DNA from: Bacillota bacterium
GTDB taxonomy: Bacteria; Bacillota; Clostridia; Acetivibrionales; DSM-1351
Direction of reading: 5' to 3'
Length of the DNA stretch: 43,596 nucleotides
NCBI GenBank assembly: GCA_023397905.1
Contig: JAEWSZ010000120.1
Coordinates: 1-43,596, forward strand
Below are positions 1-9,084 of this stretch, one piece after another. Each line of letters begins with the position of its first letter. Position 1 is the first letter of the stretch. The notes below the pieces were generated by a model, which worked only from the letters and a program-made list of their open reading frames with translations, had not been told where the DNA came from and did no database searches. The position numbers and the translations under genes were made by a program.

Positions 1-481
1 GTTGGGTATCGACAGTGTAATCGCCCGTTATGGTAAAAGCGGCTCCGGTGGTTACAACCGCATCAGCCAGATAACCGTATACGCCTTTTTCCGGATGAAC
101 CGGCTGTACTGCGATCTTTGCACCGGCAGGTGCAACAGCCCCGGCATCGACATAGCCCTTTACCGTTATGGTATAGGTTTTGCCGTCTTCCAGCCCCATA
201 TCGCTGAATTTAAAGTCGGCCGCATCATAGCTGTTGGCCCTGTTGCTCACATACAAGGCATTCCCGTCGGCATTGCCCTCGAAAACCTTATTGTCCGCCT
301 TTACAAGCCTGGCGCCGCCAGACTGGACTGCGGCCCCCGTGCCTGTTTCAAAGGTTTCATGATAGACCTCCGCCGTCTCTGCCCTTACCGGTATGGCAGC
401 CGGCGCCGCTGAAAAAATCAGCGCAGATGCGGTAAAAAACACAACAGCCTTCCTCCAATTCCTGACCTTGATAATACGCAA
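1..481 (-). CDS. Secreted carbohydrate-binding protein, N-terminal part (probable modular xylanase)
   Basis: The 3' end lies outside the window; 160 codons are visible. The TTG start at 481 has a GGGAGGTG Shine-Dalgarno about 9 nt upstream, and an in-frame stop lies just before it. The first ~35 residues are a signal peptide: a basic stretch (RIIKVRNWRK), a hydrophobic run, and probable cleavage after an AxA-like site near PVRAET. What follows (YHETFETG, DGNALYVSNR, a KFSDMGLEDGKTYTITV-like stretch) has the pattern of a CBM4/9/22-type beta-sandwich binding module. In the Clostridia such modules often precede GH10 xylanase domains, and the upstream gene is an oligoxylanase, so a secreted xylanase is likely. 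The catalytic domain is not in the window, so that part is inference. It lies 36 bp after the GH8 gene and is probably the last or a late gene of the same operon. Confidence 0.75.
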   Translation of the reverse strand, partial: MRIIKVRNWRKAVVFFTASALIFSAAPAAIPVRAETAEVYHETFETGTGAAVQSGGARLVKADNKVFEGNADGNALYVSNRANSYDAADFKFSDMGLEDGKTYTITVKGYVDAGAVAPAGAKIAVQPVHPEKGVYGYLADAVVTTGAAFTITGDYTVDTQ

Positions 482-517
482 ATCAATTCACCTCCCTTAA
501 TTCCACAAACCCATTGT

Positions 518-1669
518 CTACCATATCCTGTAATTTCCGCTCAGCGCCAGCAAGGCGAAAAAGTACAGGAGATTGTCGTAATATCTCCTTTTTCCCGTGC
601 GCAAGGGCTGCTCCCAGAATTTTCTGACAAAATGTTCACGGTACTCTCCCCGGGCCGCAAGGGATGCCTGGGCCAGCGTGGCAAGCAGCCCCACAGGATG
701 CAGCACGCCCACCGGCGTTCCGTCGGCTTCATGCACCAGTTCACTGGCACTGGTTACGGGCCTTCCGTCAATTTTATAAACTAAATTTTCCCTGCTTTTA
801 ACCGTCTCTCCAAAAAATTTCTGTATATTGTCCGCCTGGACAGTCGCCCAATCGCCGGCGGCAAACCATTCATAGTCCAGGGCGATATTGGCCGCCGTAC
901 GGTATGCGTCGCTGTAAAACAAATTGTGGTTTCCCCTGTTGTGGGGCTTACCGTCATAATCGGCATATTCCGCCGACAGCCCTGTTATGGGATGACACGC
1001 TTTTTTCAGGTATTCGCGGCTCAGCCTGGCGGCCTCTCTGAAAAAGTCCGCGTCCTCCGGATTTCCCCACAGTGCAAACAGTTCATAAAAATGCGGCAGG
1101 TGGTAGGAGGGATCCGAAAAGCTGCAATTGGGGATAAACCTGATAAGCTTGGTCTCCGGATCAAACATCGGGTCCTTCTCCTTGTGCACCATTTCGTGCA
1201 ATATGTTCCGCGCCTCACGGGTATAGTCAAATATACCTGTGCCGTCGCCCCAACGCCTGCCTGCCAGCAAAAGCGCCATGGCGAAAAATTCCTCTCCGTC
1301 GGGCGCGGGCCCCTCCGAATTACGGACGCCGTCAGGCTGTGCCGACCACCCGAAATATCCCCTGTAATCCCCTTTGTCAAGATACATGTATGTCCGCGTC
1401 CATTTCCAGATGCGGTCAAAGATATCCTTGCAATCCATTTGAACGGCAATCATCATTCCATAGCTCTGGCCTTCGGTGCGCACATCCATATTGCCCGTAT
1501 CCACAAGATAGCCCATATCCTGTCCGGCTTCATAATAGATGCGCAGGTCTTCACTTCCAAAAAACAGCGTTTCAAATACAGAGGCTATACGCTTCTGCTG
1601 CTCGGCCTCGGAATATCCAAACTCCGCAAGCAAATTTGTGTATTTTCCCGTATTAAAAGCCTTCGGCAT
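518..1669 (-). CDS. GH8 reducing-end xylose-releasing exo-oligoxylanase (Rex-like)
   Basis: This 383-residue protein has the full length and features of the GH8 Rex enzymes (EC 3.2.1.156), which remove xylose from the reducing end of xylo-oligosaccharides. The GH8 general-acid glutamate fits E66 in TEGQSYGMM. The WKWTRTYMY and GYFGWSAQPDG stretches and the later FYSDAYR region, whose Asp fits the family base, are also present. There is no signal peptide, so it should act in the cytoplasm on imported oligosaccharides. It follows two sugar-type ABC permeases by about 25 bp and precedes a secreted binding-module protein, which supports a xylan-use operon. The ATG start has an AAAGGGTGA ribosome-binding site. 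GH8 also contains chitosanases and endoglucanases, but these are usually secreted and have different flanking motifs. Confidence 0.88.
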   Translation of the reverse strand: MPKAFNTGKYTNLLAEFGYSEAEQQKRIASVFETLFFGSEDLRIYYEAGQDMGYLVDTGNMDVRTEGQSYGMMIAVQMDCKDIFDRIWKWTRTYMYLDKGDYRGYFGWSAQPDGVRNSEGPAPDGEEFFAMALLLAGRRWGDGTGIFDYTREARNILHEMVHKEKDPMFDPETKLIRFIPNCSFSDPSYHLPHFYELFALWGNPEDADFFREAARLSREYLKKACHPITGLSAEYADYDGKPHNRGNHNLFYSDAYRTAANIALDYEWFAAGDWATVQADNIQKFFGETVKSRENLVYKIDGRPVTSASELVHEADGTPVGVLHPVGLLATLAQASLAARGEYREHFVRKFWEQPLRTGKRRYYDNLLYFFALLALSGNYRIW

Positions 1670-1694
1670 AGTATCACCCTTTCCCTGACCTTAA

Positions 1695-2615
1695 TTATTC
1701 TTTTACCCCTCCCAATGCAAGCCCGTTTACAAAATATCTCTGCAAAAACGGATAGACAACCAGAATTGGCACAGCAGTGACAATAGTAATGGCCGCTCTG
1801 ATGGATTGGGGAGTTGTGACATTGCTGACCCCCGATTGGGCTGCCGAATTTGCTCCGCCTCCCTGGGTGGTGCTGCCCGCATTCAACGCGCTTGCCAGGA
1901 GCTTCTGCAGCTCGTATTGCAGAGTGGAGAGGCTTTGTTTTCCCGAATTGTACAGCAGTGTATCAAACCAGGAATTCCAGGAACCCACTGCCACAAAAAG
2001 CGCTATGGTAGCCATGGTCGGAACACACAGCGGCAAAATTATCTGAATGAAAATACGGAATTCACGTGCGCCGTCCATTTTAGCCGACTCAATAAAGCTT
2101 TCTGGTATGGATTTGATATATGTCCGTATGACAATCAGGTTAAAGGCGCTTATAATGTTTGGCACCCAATATACGGCAAAGGTATTGATCATATTCAGAT
2201 TTTTAATAAGCATGTAATTGGGTATCAGACCCGCGTTGAAATACATTGTAAGTACGAAGGCAACGGTTACGAATTTGTTGAAAACATATTCCTTCCTGCT
2301 GAGAGTATATGCCAGCATTGCTGTAAAAAACAAGTTTGTGACCACTATGACTACCGTTTTAGTCACACTTACCATAAATGCGCTGTAAATGGTGTCCATG
2401 TTTAAAACAACCCGGTAATTCTGCAGTGAAAATATCCTGGGCCATAAGTATATGCCTCCGCGCACGGTATCCATTCCATCGTTGAAGGATACGGCCAGCG
2501 TGTTCAGCATGGGATATACCATCATAACCGAGAGAATGATCAGGAAAGCAGAGTTCAGAGTTGTAAAAATAATATTTTCCGCGTTGAGATTTCTTCTCCT
2601 GTTTCTTTGGCTCAC
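1695..2615 (-). CDS. Sugar ABC transporter permease, YtcP/MalG-type
   Basis: This is an inner-membrane permease of the carbohydrate-uptake-1 type with about six hydrophobic segments. Its cytoplasmic EAA loop (ESAKMDGAREFRIF) would contact the ATPase. It ends in the FVNGLALGGVKE tail common to YtcP-like proteins. A Gly/Ser/Asn-rich insert (near NAGSTTQGGG) lies in the periplasm-side region before the last helix and looks low-complexity. Two GTG starts are possible: 2624, which overlaps the Shine-Dalgarno, and 2615, which lies about 9 nt after the AGGGGGTGA site. I chose 2615, giving 306 residues. It pairs with the LplB-type permease just upstream. No ATPase gene is present; systems of this class often use a shared MsmX-like ATPase encoded elsewhere. 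Confidence 0.88.
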   Translation of the reverse strand: MSQRNRRRNLNAENIIFTTLNSAFLIILSVMMVYPMLNTLAVSFNDGMDTVRGGIYLWPRIFSLQNYRVVLNMDTIYSAFMVSVTKTVVIVVTNLFFTAMLAYTLSRKEYVFNKFVTVAFVLTMYFNAGLIPNYMLIKNLNMINTFAVYWVPNIISAFNLIVIRTYIKSIPESFIESAKMDGAREFRIFIQIILPLCVPTMATIALFVAVGSWNSWFDTLLYNSGKQSLSTLQYELQKLLASALNAGSTTQGGGANSAAQSGVSNVTTPQSIRAAITIVTAVPILVVYPFLQRYFVNGLALGGVKE

Positions 2616-2627
2616 TCTGTTCACCCC

Positions 2628-3590
2628 CTATATAAGCTTTTCTTCGCCAAGGCGCCCTGCTATAAAGTTGGCGCCCGCTATTAGAATAATACTTACAACT
2701 GTTTTGAATATACCGGCTACGGTGGCCAGAGAGTAGTTGCCCAGCTGAATACCGTATTTAAGCACAAAAATATCAATAGTCTCCGCCGTTTCTACTACAA
2801 CGCCGTTTCCAAGGAAGTATTGGATTTCGAAACCGGCTTCAAGAATCCAGCCTATACTCATTATGAGCAGGATGATAATAGTAGGTTTAATGGACGGAAG
2901 CGTAATGTTCCACATTTTATGATAGCGGTTGGCCCCGTCTATATCTGCGGCCTCATACATGGCCGGATCTATTGCCGTCATGGCGGCAAGATAAATTATG
3001 GTATTCCAGCCAAGCTCCTTCCACAGGTGGGACCCCGCAACCACTCCCCAGAAATAATCCGGATTGGCCAGAAACTGCAAAGGCTCTTTTATAATGTGGA
3101 GGTTCATTAATACGGTATTTACAATACCACCGCTTGACGGAAAGGAAAGAGCGGTGGAGACCAGCCCCGCAACAATTATCCATGACAGAAAGTGGGGCAT
3201 GTATGTGATATTCTGTACTATACGTTTAAACCCAATATTTCTAACCTCATTCAATAAAAGTGCTAAAATTATTGAGCAGACGTAACCGATTATAAGCGTA
3301 AGAAAACTCTGCGCCAGCGTATTGCGTATATCTCTTATAAAACGTTCGCCATTTATGCCGGTAAATAACTTGACAAAATTATCAAAACCCACCCATTGCT
3401 GATCAAACGTACTTCTTATGGATGGCCTGAAATTTTGAAAAGCCATGGTCCAGCCTGTTACTGGCACATATGAAAATAATATTTTGTATAGCAGGATTGG
3501 TACGCTCATTATAATCAGCTCACGCTGTGATATTATGATGCGCCACGTACTCCTGCCGCTTCCTGAAAAAGCCGGCGTTTTTGCCCTCAT
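2628..3590 (-). CDS. Sugar ABC transporter permease, LplB-type
   Basis: This is the first permease of the importer, 320 residues from the ATG at 3590, which has a GGGAGG site 8 nt upstream; a longer in-frame start at 3653 has no ribosome-binding site. Hydrophobic segments include PILLYKILFSYVPV and LTLIIGYVCSIILALLL. The EAA loop reads YEAADIDGANRYHKMWNITLP. The QNFRP and VGFDNFVKLF stretches match LplB-family permeases for complex sugars. It lies between the binding-protein gene and the YtcP-type permease gene. A hairpin with a T-run in the 78-bp gap from the binding-protein gene probably lowers permease expression relative to the binding protein. The substrate is inferred from the GH8 gene to be xylo-oligosaccharides. 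Confidence 0.9.
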   Translation of the reverse strand: MRAKTPAFSGSGRSTWRIIISQRELIIMSVPILLYKILFSYVPVTGWTMAFQNFRPSIRSTFDQQWVGFDNFVKLFTGINGERFIRDIRNTLAQSFLTLIIGYVCSIILALLLNEVRNIGFKRIVQNITYMPHFLSWIIVAGLVSTALSFPSSGGIVNTVLMNLHIIKEPLQFLANPDYFWGVVAGSHLWKELGWNTIIYLAAMTAIDPAMYEAADIDGANRYHKMWNITLPSIKPTIIILLIMSIGWILEAGFEIQYFLGNGVVVETAETIDIFVLKYGIQLGNYSLATVAGIFKTVVSIILIAGANFIAGRLGEEKLI

Positions 3591-3610
3591 GGTTTTTACC
3601 TCCCGTATTC

Positions 3611-3637
3611 TAAAAAAAGGGGACTGGCATCCCCTTC
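3611..3637 (-). terminator. Intra-operon hairpin with T-run after the binding-protein gene
   Basis: On the minus strand AAGGGG (3636-3631) pairs with CCCCTT (3622-3617) across an 8-nt loop and is followed by a run of seven T (3618-3612). It lies between the lipoprotein stop (3669) and the permease start (3590). Partial terminators after binding-protein genes are a known way to make that protein in excess of the permeases. Confidence 0.65.
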
Positions 3638-3668
3638 TTTTAGAATTATTCACCAGATATTTTTATGA

Positions 3669-5396
3669 TCAATTTCCCCAGCTCTTGAGCCTATCCTGGA
3701 TTCCTGCATTTATAGCGTCTTCATATGCCTTGACGTTTATCTTTCCGATAGAATTCAGATAATCGCTCCAGATGCCTTCAAAGTCATTAGGTGAAGCCAG
3801 TATGGCCTTTGGCAGGAACTGCAGTGAAGCATCCGTCAGCTGCTTGTTAGCCATCTGTGCGTCGCTTCCATCCGGAAGGGCTATATTCCAGGCCGGATAG
3901 TATACCGGGTTTTCCGGAGGCTGATTATTGAAATCTCTCCAGGTCTTTTTATTGTATTTGGTCAGGAAGTCCTTATCGTAGTCTCTCAGAGTTGCAAAGA
4001 ATTCCTCGGGCTGATCGTCGGGGCCATATGCGTTTCCGTCAGTGTAGGTACCCTGGCGTTTCGGCATTATATCTACGAGAGCCATTAACCTGTTGGAGGC
4101 TCTCCAGACCAGATCCCTGGAATTTGTACGCTGTTCTTCAGTCCTTGAAAACTTACCGTCTGCGCCTTTCTGATAATCTTCGCCTTCAATGCCCCATGAA
4201 AGAATCTTCTGCCATTCTTCGTCCATCAACGTGTCTATGAAAGCGACAGCCACATCAGGCTGCTTGCAGCTGACTGATACGCCGATACCCTGGTTGATGT
4301 TCATAACGTCTCTGTCGGCATAATATGGAGCTTTGCCGTCATATGTAGGCATTGTTGCCACGTAGGTGCGTTCGTCCTTGTTTGCCGCAACCAGAGCATC
4401 ATGGGCAGTTCCATAGCTCCAGCGCTGATCGTACATACCAAGTACACGGCCTGTGGCCAGCTTTGCCAGGTACTGGTCAAGAGTCTGTGTGAAGCTTTCT
4501 TTGTCAACAATACCTTTGGCATTCATCTCGTTCAGATATTTATAGTAATTCTTTGAGATATCCTTGTCGGCAAATATTGATGCCGTGTTGTTCTGATCAA
4601 CTATGACTCCGCCGTTGTTTGGCTGACCGTCAAGATACTGGGGCGGATTTGTCAGGCCCCATTCCCTTCCCGGAGCAGTCAGGATCTCAAAGCCTATGGT
4701 TGGCTGGCCGTCTATGGTAGGATGCTTGGTCTTGTAATCCTCGATCAGTTTAAAATATTTTTCCAGTGTCATATTTGACAGGTCAGGGTATCCTGCCTCC
4801 GCCAAAACGGCTTTCTGAATCCAGAAGCCCGAGGCGCTGAAATTTGTTCCCCCTGTAATTTCACCGTAATAGCGGTTGTAATTGGGTATCTGATATATGT
4901 GCTTTCCCTGACCGCCATCGTAGGATATTTTATTCCAGTAAGGCTTAACATGCTCGTACAATCTGCCTGCGGCTTCAGGTTTCAAATAGTCATCCAACGG
5001 TATATATGCACCGCCTGTGACCAACCGTGCATTTTGATCGGTGGCACCTATGAGATCCGGATATTCGCCTCCTGCAAGCATAACACCTATTTTCTGGTCC
5101 TGGTTGTCGGGAGTTATTATTTCATAATTGAGAGTTACTCCCAGCTTATCCTTCAAAAGCTTTGTAAGCTTGTTGTCGGCCGCCGGAGCAGCTTGATTCG
5201 TGGTAATCCAGATACTGAGTGTTACAGGCTTATCCGGTGAAAGCACAGGCAAGGTGCTGCCTGCTGTTGTGGAAGTTGAGGTGCCGGTATTGGCCGCCGA
5301 ACTCCCTGTTGCCGCCGAGTCGTCTCCTCCCTTGCCGCACGCAGCCATTGATACGACCAGGACTGCGGCCAAAAAAAGTGAAGCAAATCTTTTCAT
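3669..5396 (-). CDS. Sugar-binding lipoprotein of ABC importer (LipO/LplA-type)
   Basis: This 575-residue extracellular solute-binding protein has a lipoprotein signal: MKRFASLFLAAVL followed by SMAAC, with the lipidated Cys at residue 20. A Ser/Thr/Ala-rich linker (about residues 28-48) comes next. The mature part (VTLSIWITTNQ, LGVTLNYEIITPDNQDQK, LAGGEYPDL) fits the large family-1 binding proteins that partner LplB/YtcP permeases. It would sit on the outer face of the membrane and pass oligosaccharides to the two permeases downstream. It is the first gene of the operon and is divergent from a response regulator/kinase pair, the usual arrangement for YesMN-controlled sugar importers. Xylo-oligosaccharide specificity is inferred from the neighbours. 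Confidence 0.92.
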   Translation of the reverse strand: MKRFASLFLAAVLVVSMAACGKGGDDSAATGSSAANTGTSTSTTAGSTLPVLSPDKPVTLSIWITTNQAAPAADNKLTKLLKDKLGVTLNYEIITPDNQDQKIGVMLAGGEYPDLIGATDQNARLVTGGAYIPLDDYLKPEAAGRLYEHVKPYWNKISYDGGQGKHIYQIPNYNRYYGEITGGTNFSASGFWIQKAVLAEAGYPDLSNMTLEKYFKLIEDYKTKHPTIDGQPTIGFEILTAPGREWGLTNPPQYLDGQPNNGGVIVDQNNTASIFADKDISKNYYKYLNEMNAKGIVDKESFTQTLDQYLAKLATGRVLGMYDQRWSYGTAHDALVAANKDERTYVATMPTYDGKAPYYADRDVMNINQGIGVSVSCKQPDVAVAFIDTLMDEEWQKILSWGIEGEDYQKGADGKFSRTEEQRTNSRDLVWRASNRLMALVDIMPKRQGTYTDGNAYGPDDQPEEFFATLRDYDKDFLTKYNKKTWRDFNNQPPENPVYYPAWNIALPDGSDAQMANKQLTDASLQFLPKAILASPNDFEGIWSDYLNSIGKINVKAYEDAINAGIQDRLKSWGN

Positions 5397-5441
5397 AAAA
5401 TCCTCCTTCTGAAAATTATTTAAACCACGGGCACATTTTTT

Positions 5442-5457
5442 TTGCGCAGCAGCGCAA
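5442..5457. repeat. Perfect 6+6 inverted repeat in the binding-protein 5' leader
   Basis: TTGCGC-AGCA-GCGCAA lies about 46 bp upstream of the lipoprotein start, inside the presumed 5' untranslated region. On the sense (minus) strand it is followed by A residues rather than T, so it is not a terminator for this operon. It may be an operator or an mRNA-stabilising hairpin. Confidence 0.4.
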
Positions 5458-5504
5458 TCACAACAGTCATATTTGACTCATAAACCCGCTTTTTGTATAA
5501 TTGC

Positions 5505-5533
5505 ATTATATGTATAAATTTTCCTTAAGTAAA
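5505..5533 (-). promoter_or_regulatory. Probable sigma-A promoter of the xylo-oligosaccharide operon
   Basis: On the minus strand TTTACT (5533-5528) and a perfect TATAAT (5510-5505) are separated by 17 bp. Transcription would start near 5498, about 100 nt before the lipoprotein ATG. It lies in the 185-bp divergent region shared with the response regulator gene. Confidence 0.5.
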
Positions 5534-5581
5534 TTATCAAATTGGGGATAAGTATGGGACATTTTTAAAAGGGGTTTCAAA

Positions 5582-7171
5582 ATGTTCAAAGTAGTGCTCG
5601 TAGACGATGAGCCGTCCGTATTGGAAGGCTTGCGTATTTTTGTGGACTGGAACAAAATGGGGTTTGAGATCGTGGGAGAAGCGTCCGACGGAGCGGCTTC
5701 CTTTTCAGTTATCCGGGATACCCGGCCCGACCTTGTCATCTGTGATATAAGAATGCCGGTTCTCAACGGGCTGGAGCTTATGGAAAAAGTAAACGCCGAA
5801 ATCGGCCATGCACCGAAATTTGTGGTCCTGAGCGGTTACAATGATTTTTCGTATGCGCAGAAAGCCTTGCATCTGGGAGCCCTGGGATATCTGACCAAGC
5901 CTCTGGACTCAGAGGAACTGGCACATGAGCTGTCCCGGGTGGCAGGAATGATAGAGGGCGAAAAAATCACAAGGCAGGAACACCTGGAGCTTATCCGTTA
6001 CACCACAAATCAGCTCTATAACGATATTATGAACGGTAAGCGCGGCGAAAAGCTCAGCCGGAAAGCCCGGTTTATTTTCGACATTCCCGAAAACGCCCAG
6101 ATATACATTGTTCAGTTTATAGCCGATACTGGCGAAAATGCCGGCAGTAATTCTGAAACCGGGATTTACGATTTACTTATGCGCCTCACAGGGGTGAAGA
6201 ATGAAAATTGCGTATTTTACAACGGAAGCGACAGCTATATAGCCGTTATACATAACGGAATGCGGATGTTTTCCGGCGGGGCCTCCCTTTGTGACCGGCT
6301 GACAGGGCAGTTAAGCGGATTGGATCCCGGTAATTACGGCTTCCGGTCCTTTTGGGCATTAATAAGCGCTGCCTCTCATGGAAGCGATGTGCTGGATAAC
6401 ATTTATAATTGCGGAAAACAGCTGGAGCAGCTCCAGAGCTATTGCATGCTGCATCCCGAAAACAGCGTCGTCTGTTACACCTCTTTGGACAGTCATCCGG
6501 AGCTGCGGGAACAGTCAGGCTCCGGGAAAGATTTCATTCTCCCCGAGCTCCCCTTTGACAGCATCGTCAATGCCCTGAAAGGAAATGAAGCCACCGAGGT
6601 TTCAAACTCAGTGGATGAATTTTTCCGCAAACTGAACGAGAGCGGAGTATCAAGCCGGCTTTACTCCATTTGCCTTTACAGGTTGGCGGATGTGGTGAAA
6701 AAAATGGCTTACGCCTATGGAATAGATGCGAGGACGGCAGTTCTGGACTTTACCAGGTCGGTGGGCGATATGAACCCAAATTGCCAGAAGCTGGCGCTGG
6801 ATATGTGCAGTTTTATTTTCCAAAAACAGAATATCAATAATGACAAGCCGCTGGCTTTACTGGAAAACGAAATCATAGACTACATCAGGGCAAACTACGT
6901 TAAAAGCCTCAGCCTCCAGGATATTGCCGAAAAGTTTTCACTTCCTGCAATGATTATAAGCAAAATAGTAAAAAAGAGGACCGGACAGAAATTCAACGAC
7001 TATTTCAACCATCTGCGCATTGAACACGCCAAAGCGCTTATTGCGGCCGAAAATATGAAAATAACCGCGGTCTGTGAAGAATCCGGATATTCCGACTATG
7101 GCTACTTCGTGGAAAAATTCAAGGAATTCACAGGAGTCCTGCCTTCGGAGTATAAGAAAAAATATTCGTGA
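5582..7171 (+). CDS. YesN-type response regulator with AraC DNA-binding domain
   Basis: This 529-residue cytoplasmic response regulator has an N-terminal receiver domain (about 1-120) with the acidic pocket D8-D9, phospho-acceptor D55 in CDIRMP and the Lys of LTKPLD. A central region of about 290 residues has no domain I recognise. A C-terminal AraC-type pair of helix-turn-helix motifs (about 425-525; SLQDIAEKFSLP, ITAVCEESGYSDYGYFVEKFKEFTG) follows. It is divergent from the importer operon and 79 bp upstream of the YesM-type kinase, so it most likely activates the sugar operon in response to extracellular oligosaccharide. The ATG at 5582 is preceded by an AAAAGGGG ribosome-binding site. Confidence 0.93.
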   Translation: MFKVVLVDDEPSVLEGLRIFVDWNKMGFEIVGEASDGAASFSVIRDTRPDLVICDIRMPVLNGLELMEKVNAEIGHAPKFVVLSGYNDFSYAQKALHLGALGYLTKPLDSEELAHELSRVAGMIEGEKITRQEHLELIRYTTNQLYNDIMNGKRGEKLSRKARFIFDIPENAQIYIVQFIADTGENAGSNSETGIYDLLMRLTGVKNENCVFYNGSDSYIAVIHNGMRMFSGGASLCDRLTGQLSGLDPGNYGFRSFWALISAASHGSDVLDNIYNCGKQLEQLQSYCMLHPENSVVCYTSLDSHPELREQSGSGKDFILPELPFDSIVNALKGNEATEVSNSVDEFFRKLNESGVSSRLYSICLYRLADVVKKMAYAYGIDARTAVLDFTRSVGDMNPNCQKLALDMCSFIFQKQNINNDKPLALLENEIIDYIRANYVKSLSLQDIAEKFSLPAMIISKIVKKRTGQKFNDYFNHLRIEHAKALIAAENMKITAVCEESGYSDYGYFVEKFKEFTGVLPSEYKKKYS

Positions 7172-7250
7172 TCAAAAAATCAATTATTATGGGTTTTCAG
7201 TCCATATTAATCGACTTAGGTCAAATTGAGCTGGGAGGTATTAAAGAGCC

Positions 7251-9050
7251 ATGAAAAAATTTTTTCTTGTTTTTGACAATGTCAGCATAAGGCGGAAATT
7301 CATCCTGGTTTATATTTTCTGCATCTGCCTGCCCGTCATAGCGGGAGCTATTGTCTGGATAGCCTTTACCTCTCAGGAGATGCAGCAGAATGCGACCCAT
7401 TACCTGGATCAGACCTTTGAGGGAGCCTCCGGGGATTTCAATATTCTCACCCAGACCGCAGTCAATATCGCCAACCAGGTCAACGCGGACAAGACGGTGC
7501 TGAATGATCTGTCCAAAAGCTTTTCCACTCCGGCGGAGCACTACGATCTCTACTGGACAACCCTGCGCAACCGCTTCAACATGTATCTGGTCAGCAATCC
7601 CGACATTGCCGAAGTGACTCTGTATATTGACGACCCCCACTTTATAAATGTGGACTATTTCCGTGTCCTGGACCACACGGTGCGCCAAAGCCAGTGGTAC
7701 AAGCTGGCCTCTGAAAGCAGCTCCAACATTGTTGTCTATCCGGGCTCAACGGCCATATCCATTACGGAATATAAAAACCGCCTGACAATCATCCGGAAGG
7801 TAAATGCGCCGGATTATTTAAACAACGCCACAAACTACCTGCTGATCGAATTGAAGCTTGACCGGGTCATAGCCAAGCTCAGCCAGGAGAGAGGCAGCAT
7901 GGACACCTATCTCACTGCCTCCGGGGATAAAATCATATGGGGCACACAGTACTTGAATAATAACCAGGTAGGGGCGGCTCCGGTTTTAAAGCTCCCTCCC
8001 AGCAACAAATTTTACATACTTCAGAATGAAATCGGCCTCAAGCCTTACTTTGAAGGCTGGAAGATAACAGGAGTGTATGACAAGAACCAGATATTAAAAA
8101 AACAGGTGGTTGTCCTGGCTTACATACTGCTGATAACGCTGTCCCTGGCAGCATTTTCCCTGTTTCTGATCTGGTCTGTGCTGAATTCCATGCGCTACCG
8201 GATATCCGCCCTGGCGGACCACATGAAAAAAGTGAAGGAAGACAATTTCGAGCCCATGCTGCTTTCAAATCCGGGGCAGGATGAGATCGGATGGCTGATT
8301 ACGGCCTTCAACGATATGATCGCCGAAATAAATGAACTGATAAACGTAGTGTACAAGCTTGAAATAGAAAAAAAGAGTATGGAAGTCGAAAATATCCGCG
8401 CCGAATATCAGTATCTGCAGGCACAGGTGGATCCTCACTTCCTGTTCAACACCCTCAACGCCATACTGGTCTTCTGCGTAAAGAATAATTACACCGAGCT
8501 TTCGTCCATTATTTCAAGCCTGTCCAAGCTTTTAAAGCGGCTGCTCACCACCGGCAGTGACCTCATTACCGTTTCGGAGGAATTTGATTTTATAGACAAG
8601 TATCTGGCTATTGAAAAATTCCGTTTCGGGGATAAATTCGACTACGAGATCCGGATCTCTCCGGAAGTTAAGGGCTCCGACCGTCTGATCCCCAAGATGA
8701 GTATCCAGCCAATTGTGGAAAATGCGTGCAAACACGGTCTGCAGTCATCTGCCGACAGCCGCAGGCTGGTTCTGAAAGCCGACATCAGGGGCAATGCCCT
8801 GGTCATATCCGTAAAAGACAACGGCGCAGGCATGGCTGAGGAAAAAGTCCAGGCCATCCTGAAAGGTCTGGAAAATCCCAAAGCAGAGATCACCACTCCG
8901 GCTGACAGGCATGATGACACCGGAAGCGGCGTCGGCATACAAAATGTCTACCAGCGCATGATGATGAATTATGGGGAAAGGTTCCACTTTACCATACAAA
9001 GCGCTCCGGAACAGGGCACGGAAATCATCCTGCGCATTGAAGAGGTATGA
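7251..9050 (+). CDS. YesM-type sensor histidine kinase
   Basis: This 599-residue membrane kinase has a first membrane segment at about residues 17-40, an extracellular sensor region of about 240 residues (likely Cache-like), a second membrane segment at about 285-310, a HAMP-like linker, and a His_kinase domain whose phospho-acceptor is H396 in QVDPHFLFNTLNA. The ATP-binding domain contains the N-box (IVENACKHGL) and glycine-rich boxes (DNGAGM, GSGVGIQNVYQR). This is the usual YesM architecture, sensing sugar or a sugar-loaded binding protein. It should phosphorylate the regulator upstream; a second regulator of the same type lies convergently 34 bp downstream. Confidence 0.93.
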   Translation: MKKFFLVFDNVSIRRKFILVYIFCICLPVIAGAIVWIAFTSQEMQQNATHYLDQTFEGASGDFNILTQTAVNIANQVNADKTVLNDLSKSFSTPAEHYDLYWTTLRNRFNMYLVSNPDIAEVTLYIDDPHFINVDYFRVLDHTVRQSQWYKLASESSSNIVVYPGSTAISITEYKNRLTIIRKVNAPDYLNNATNYLLIELKLDRVIAKLSQERGSMDTYLTASGDKIIWGTQYLNNNQVGAAPVLKLPPSNKFYILQNEIGLKPYFEGWKITGVYDKNQILKKQVVVLAYILLITLSLAAFSLFLIWSVLNSMRYRISALADHMKKVKEDNFEPMLLSNPGQDEIGWLITAFNDMIAEINELINVVYKLEIEKKSMEVENIRAEYQYLQAQVDPHFLFNTLNAILVFCVKNNYTELSSIISSLSKLLKRLLTTGSDLITVSEEFDFIDKYLAIEKFRFGDKFDYEIRISPEVKGSDRLIPKMSIQPIVENACKHGLQSSADSRRLVLKADIRGNALVISVKDNGAGMAEEKVQAILKGLENPKAEITTPADRHDDTGSGVGIQNVYQRMMMNYGERFHFTIQSAPEQGTEIILRIEEV

Positions 9051-9084
9051 GTTTGATAAAATATGGGGTTAATGAGATATGAAT

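Noticed and set aside
2..412. Plus-strand ORF of 136 codons at the window start
   Set aside because: It is antisense to a frame with a clear signal peptide and binding-module pattern (minus strand, TTG 481). The plus ORF has no ribosome-binding site and no family pattern.
926..1780. Plus-strand ORF of 284 codons over the GH8 gene
   Set aside because: Antisense to a convincing GH8 enzyme; its translation has no recognisable motif and it runs past the GH8 start.
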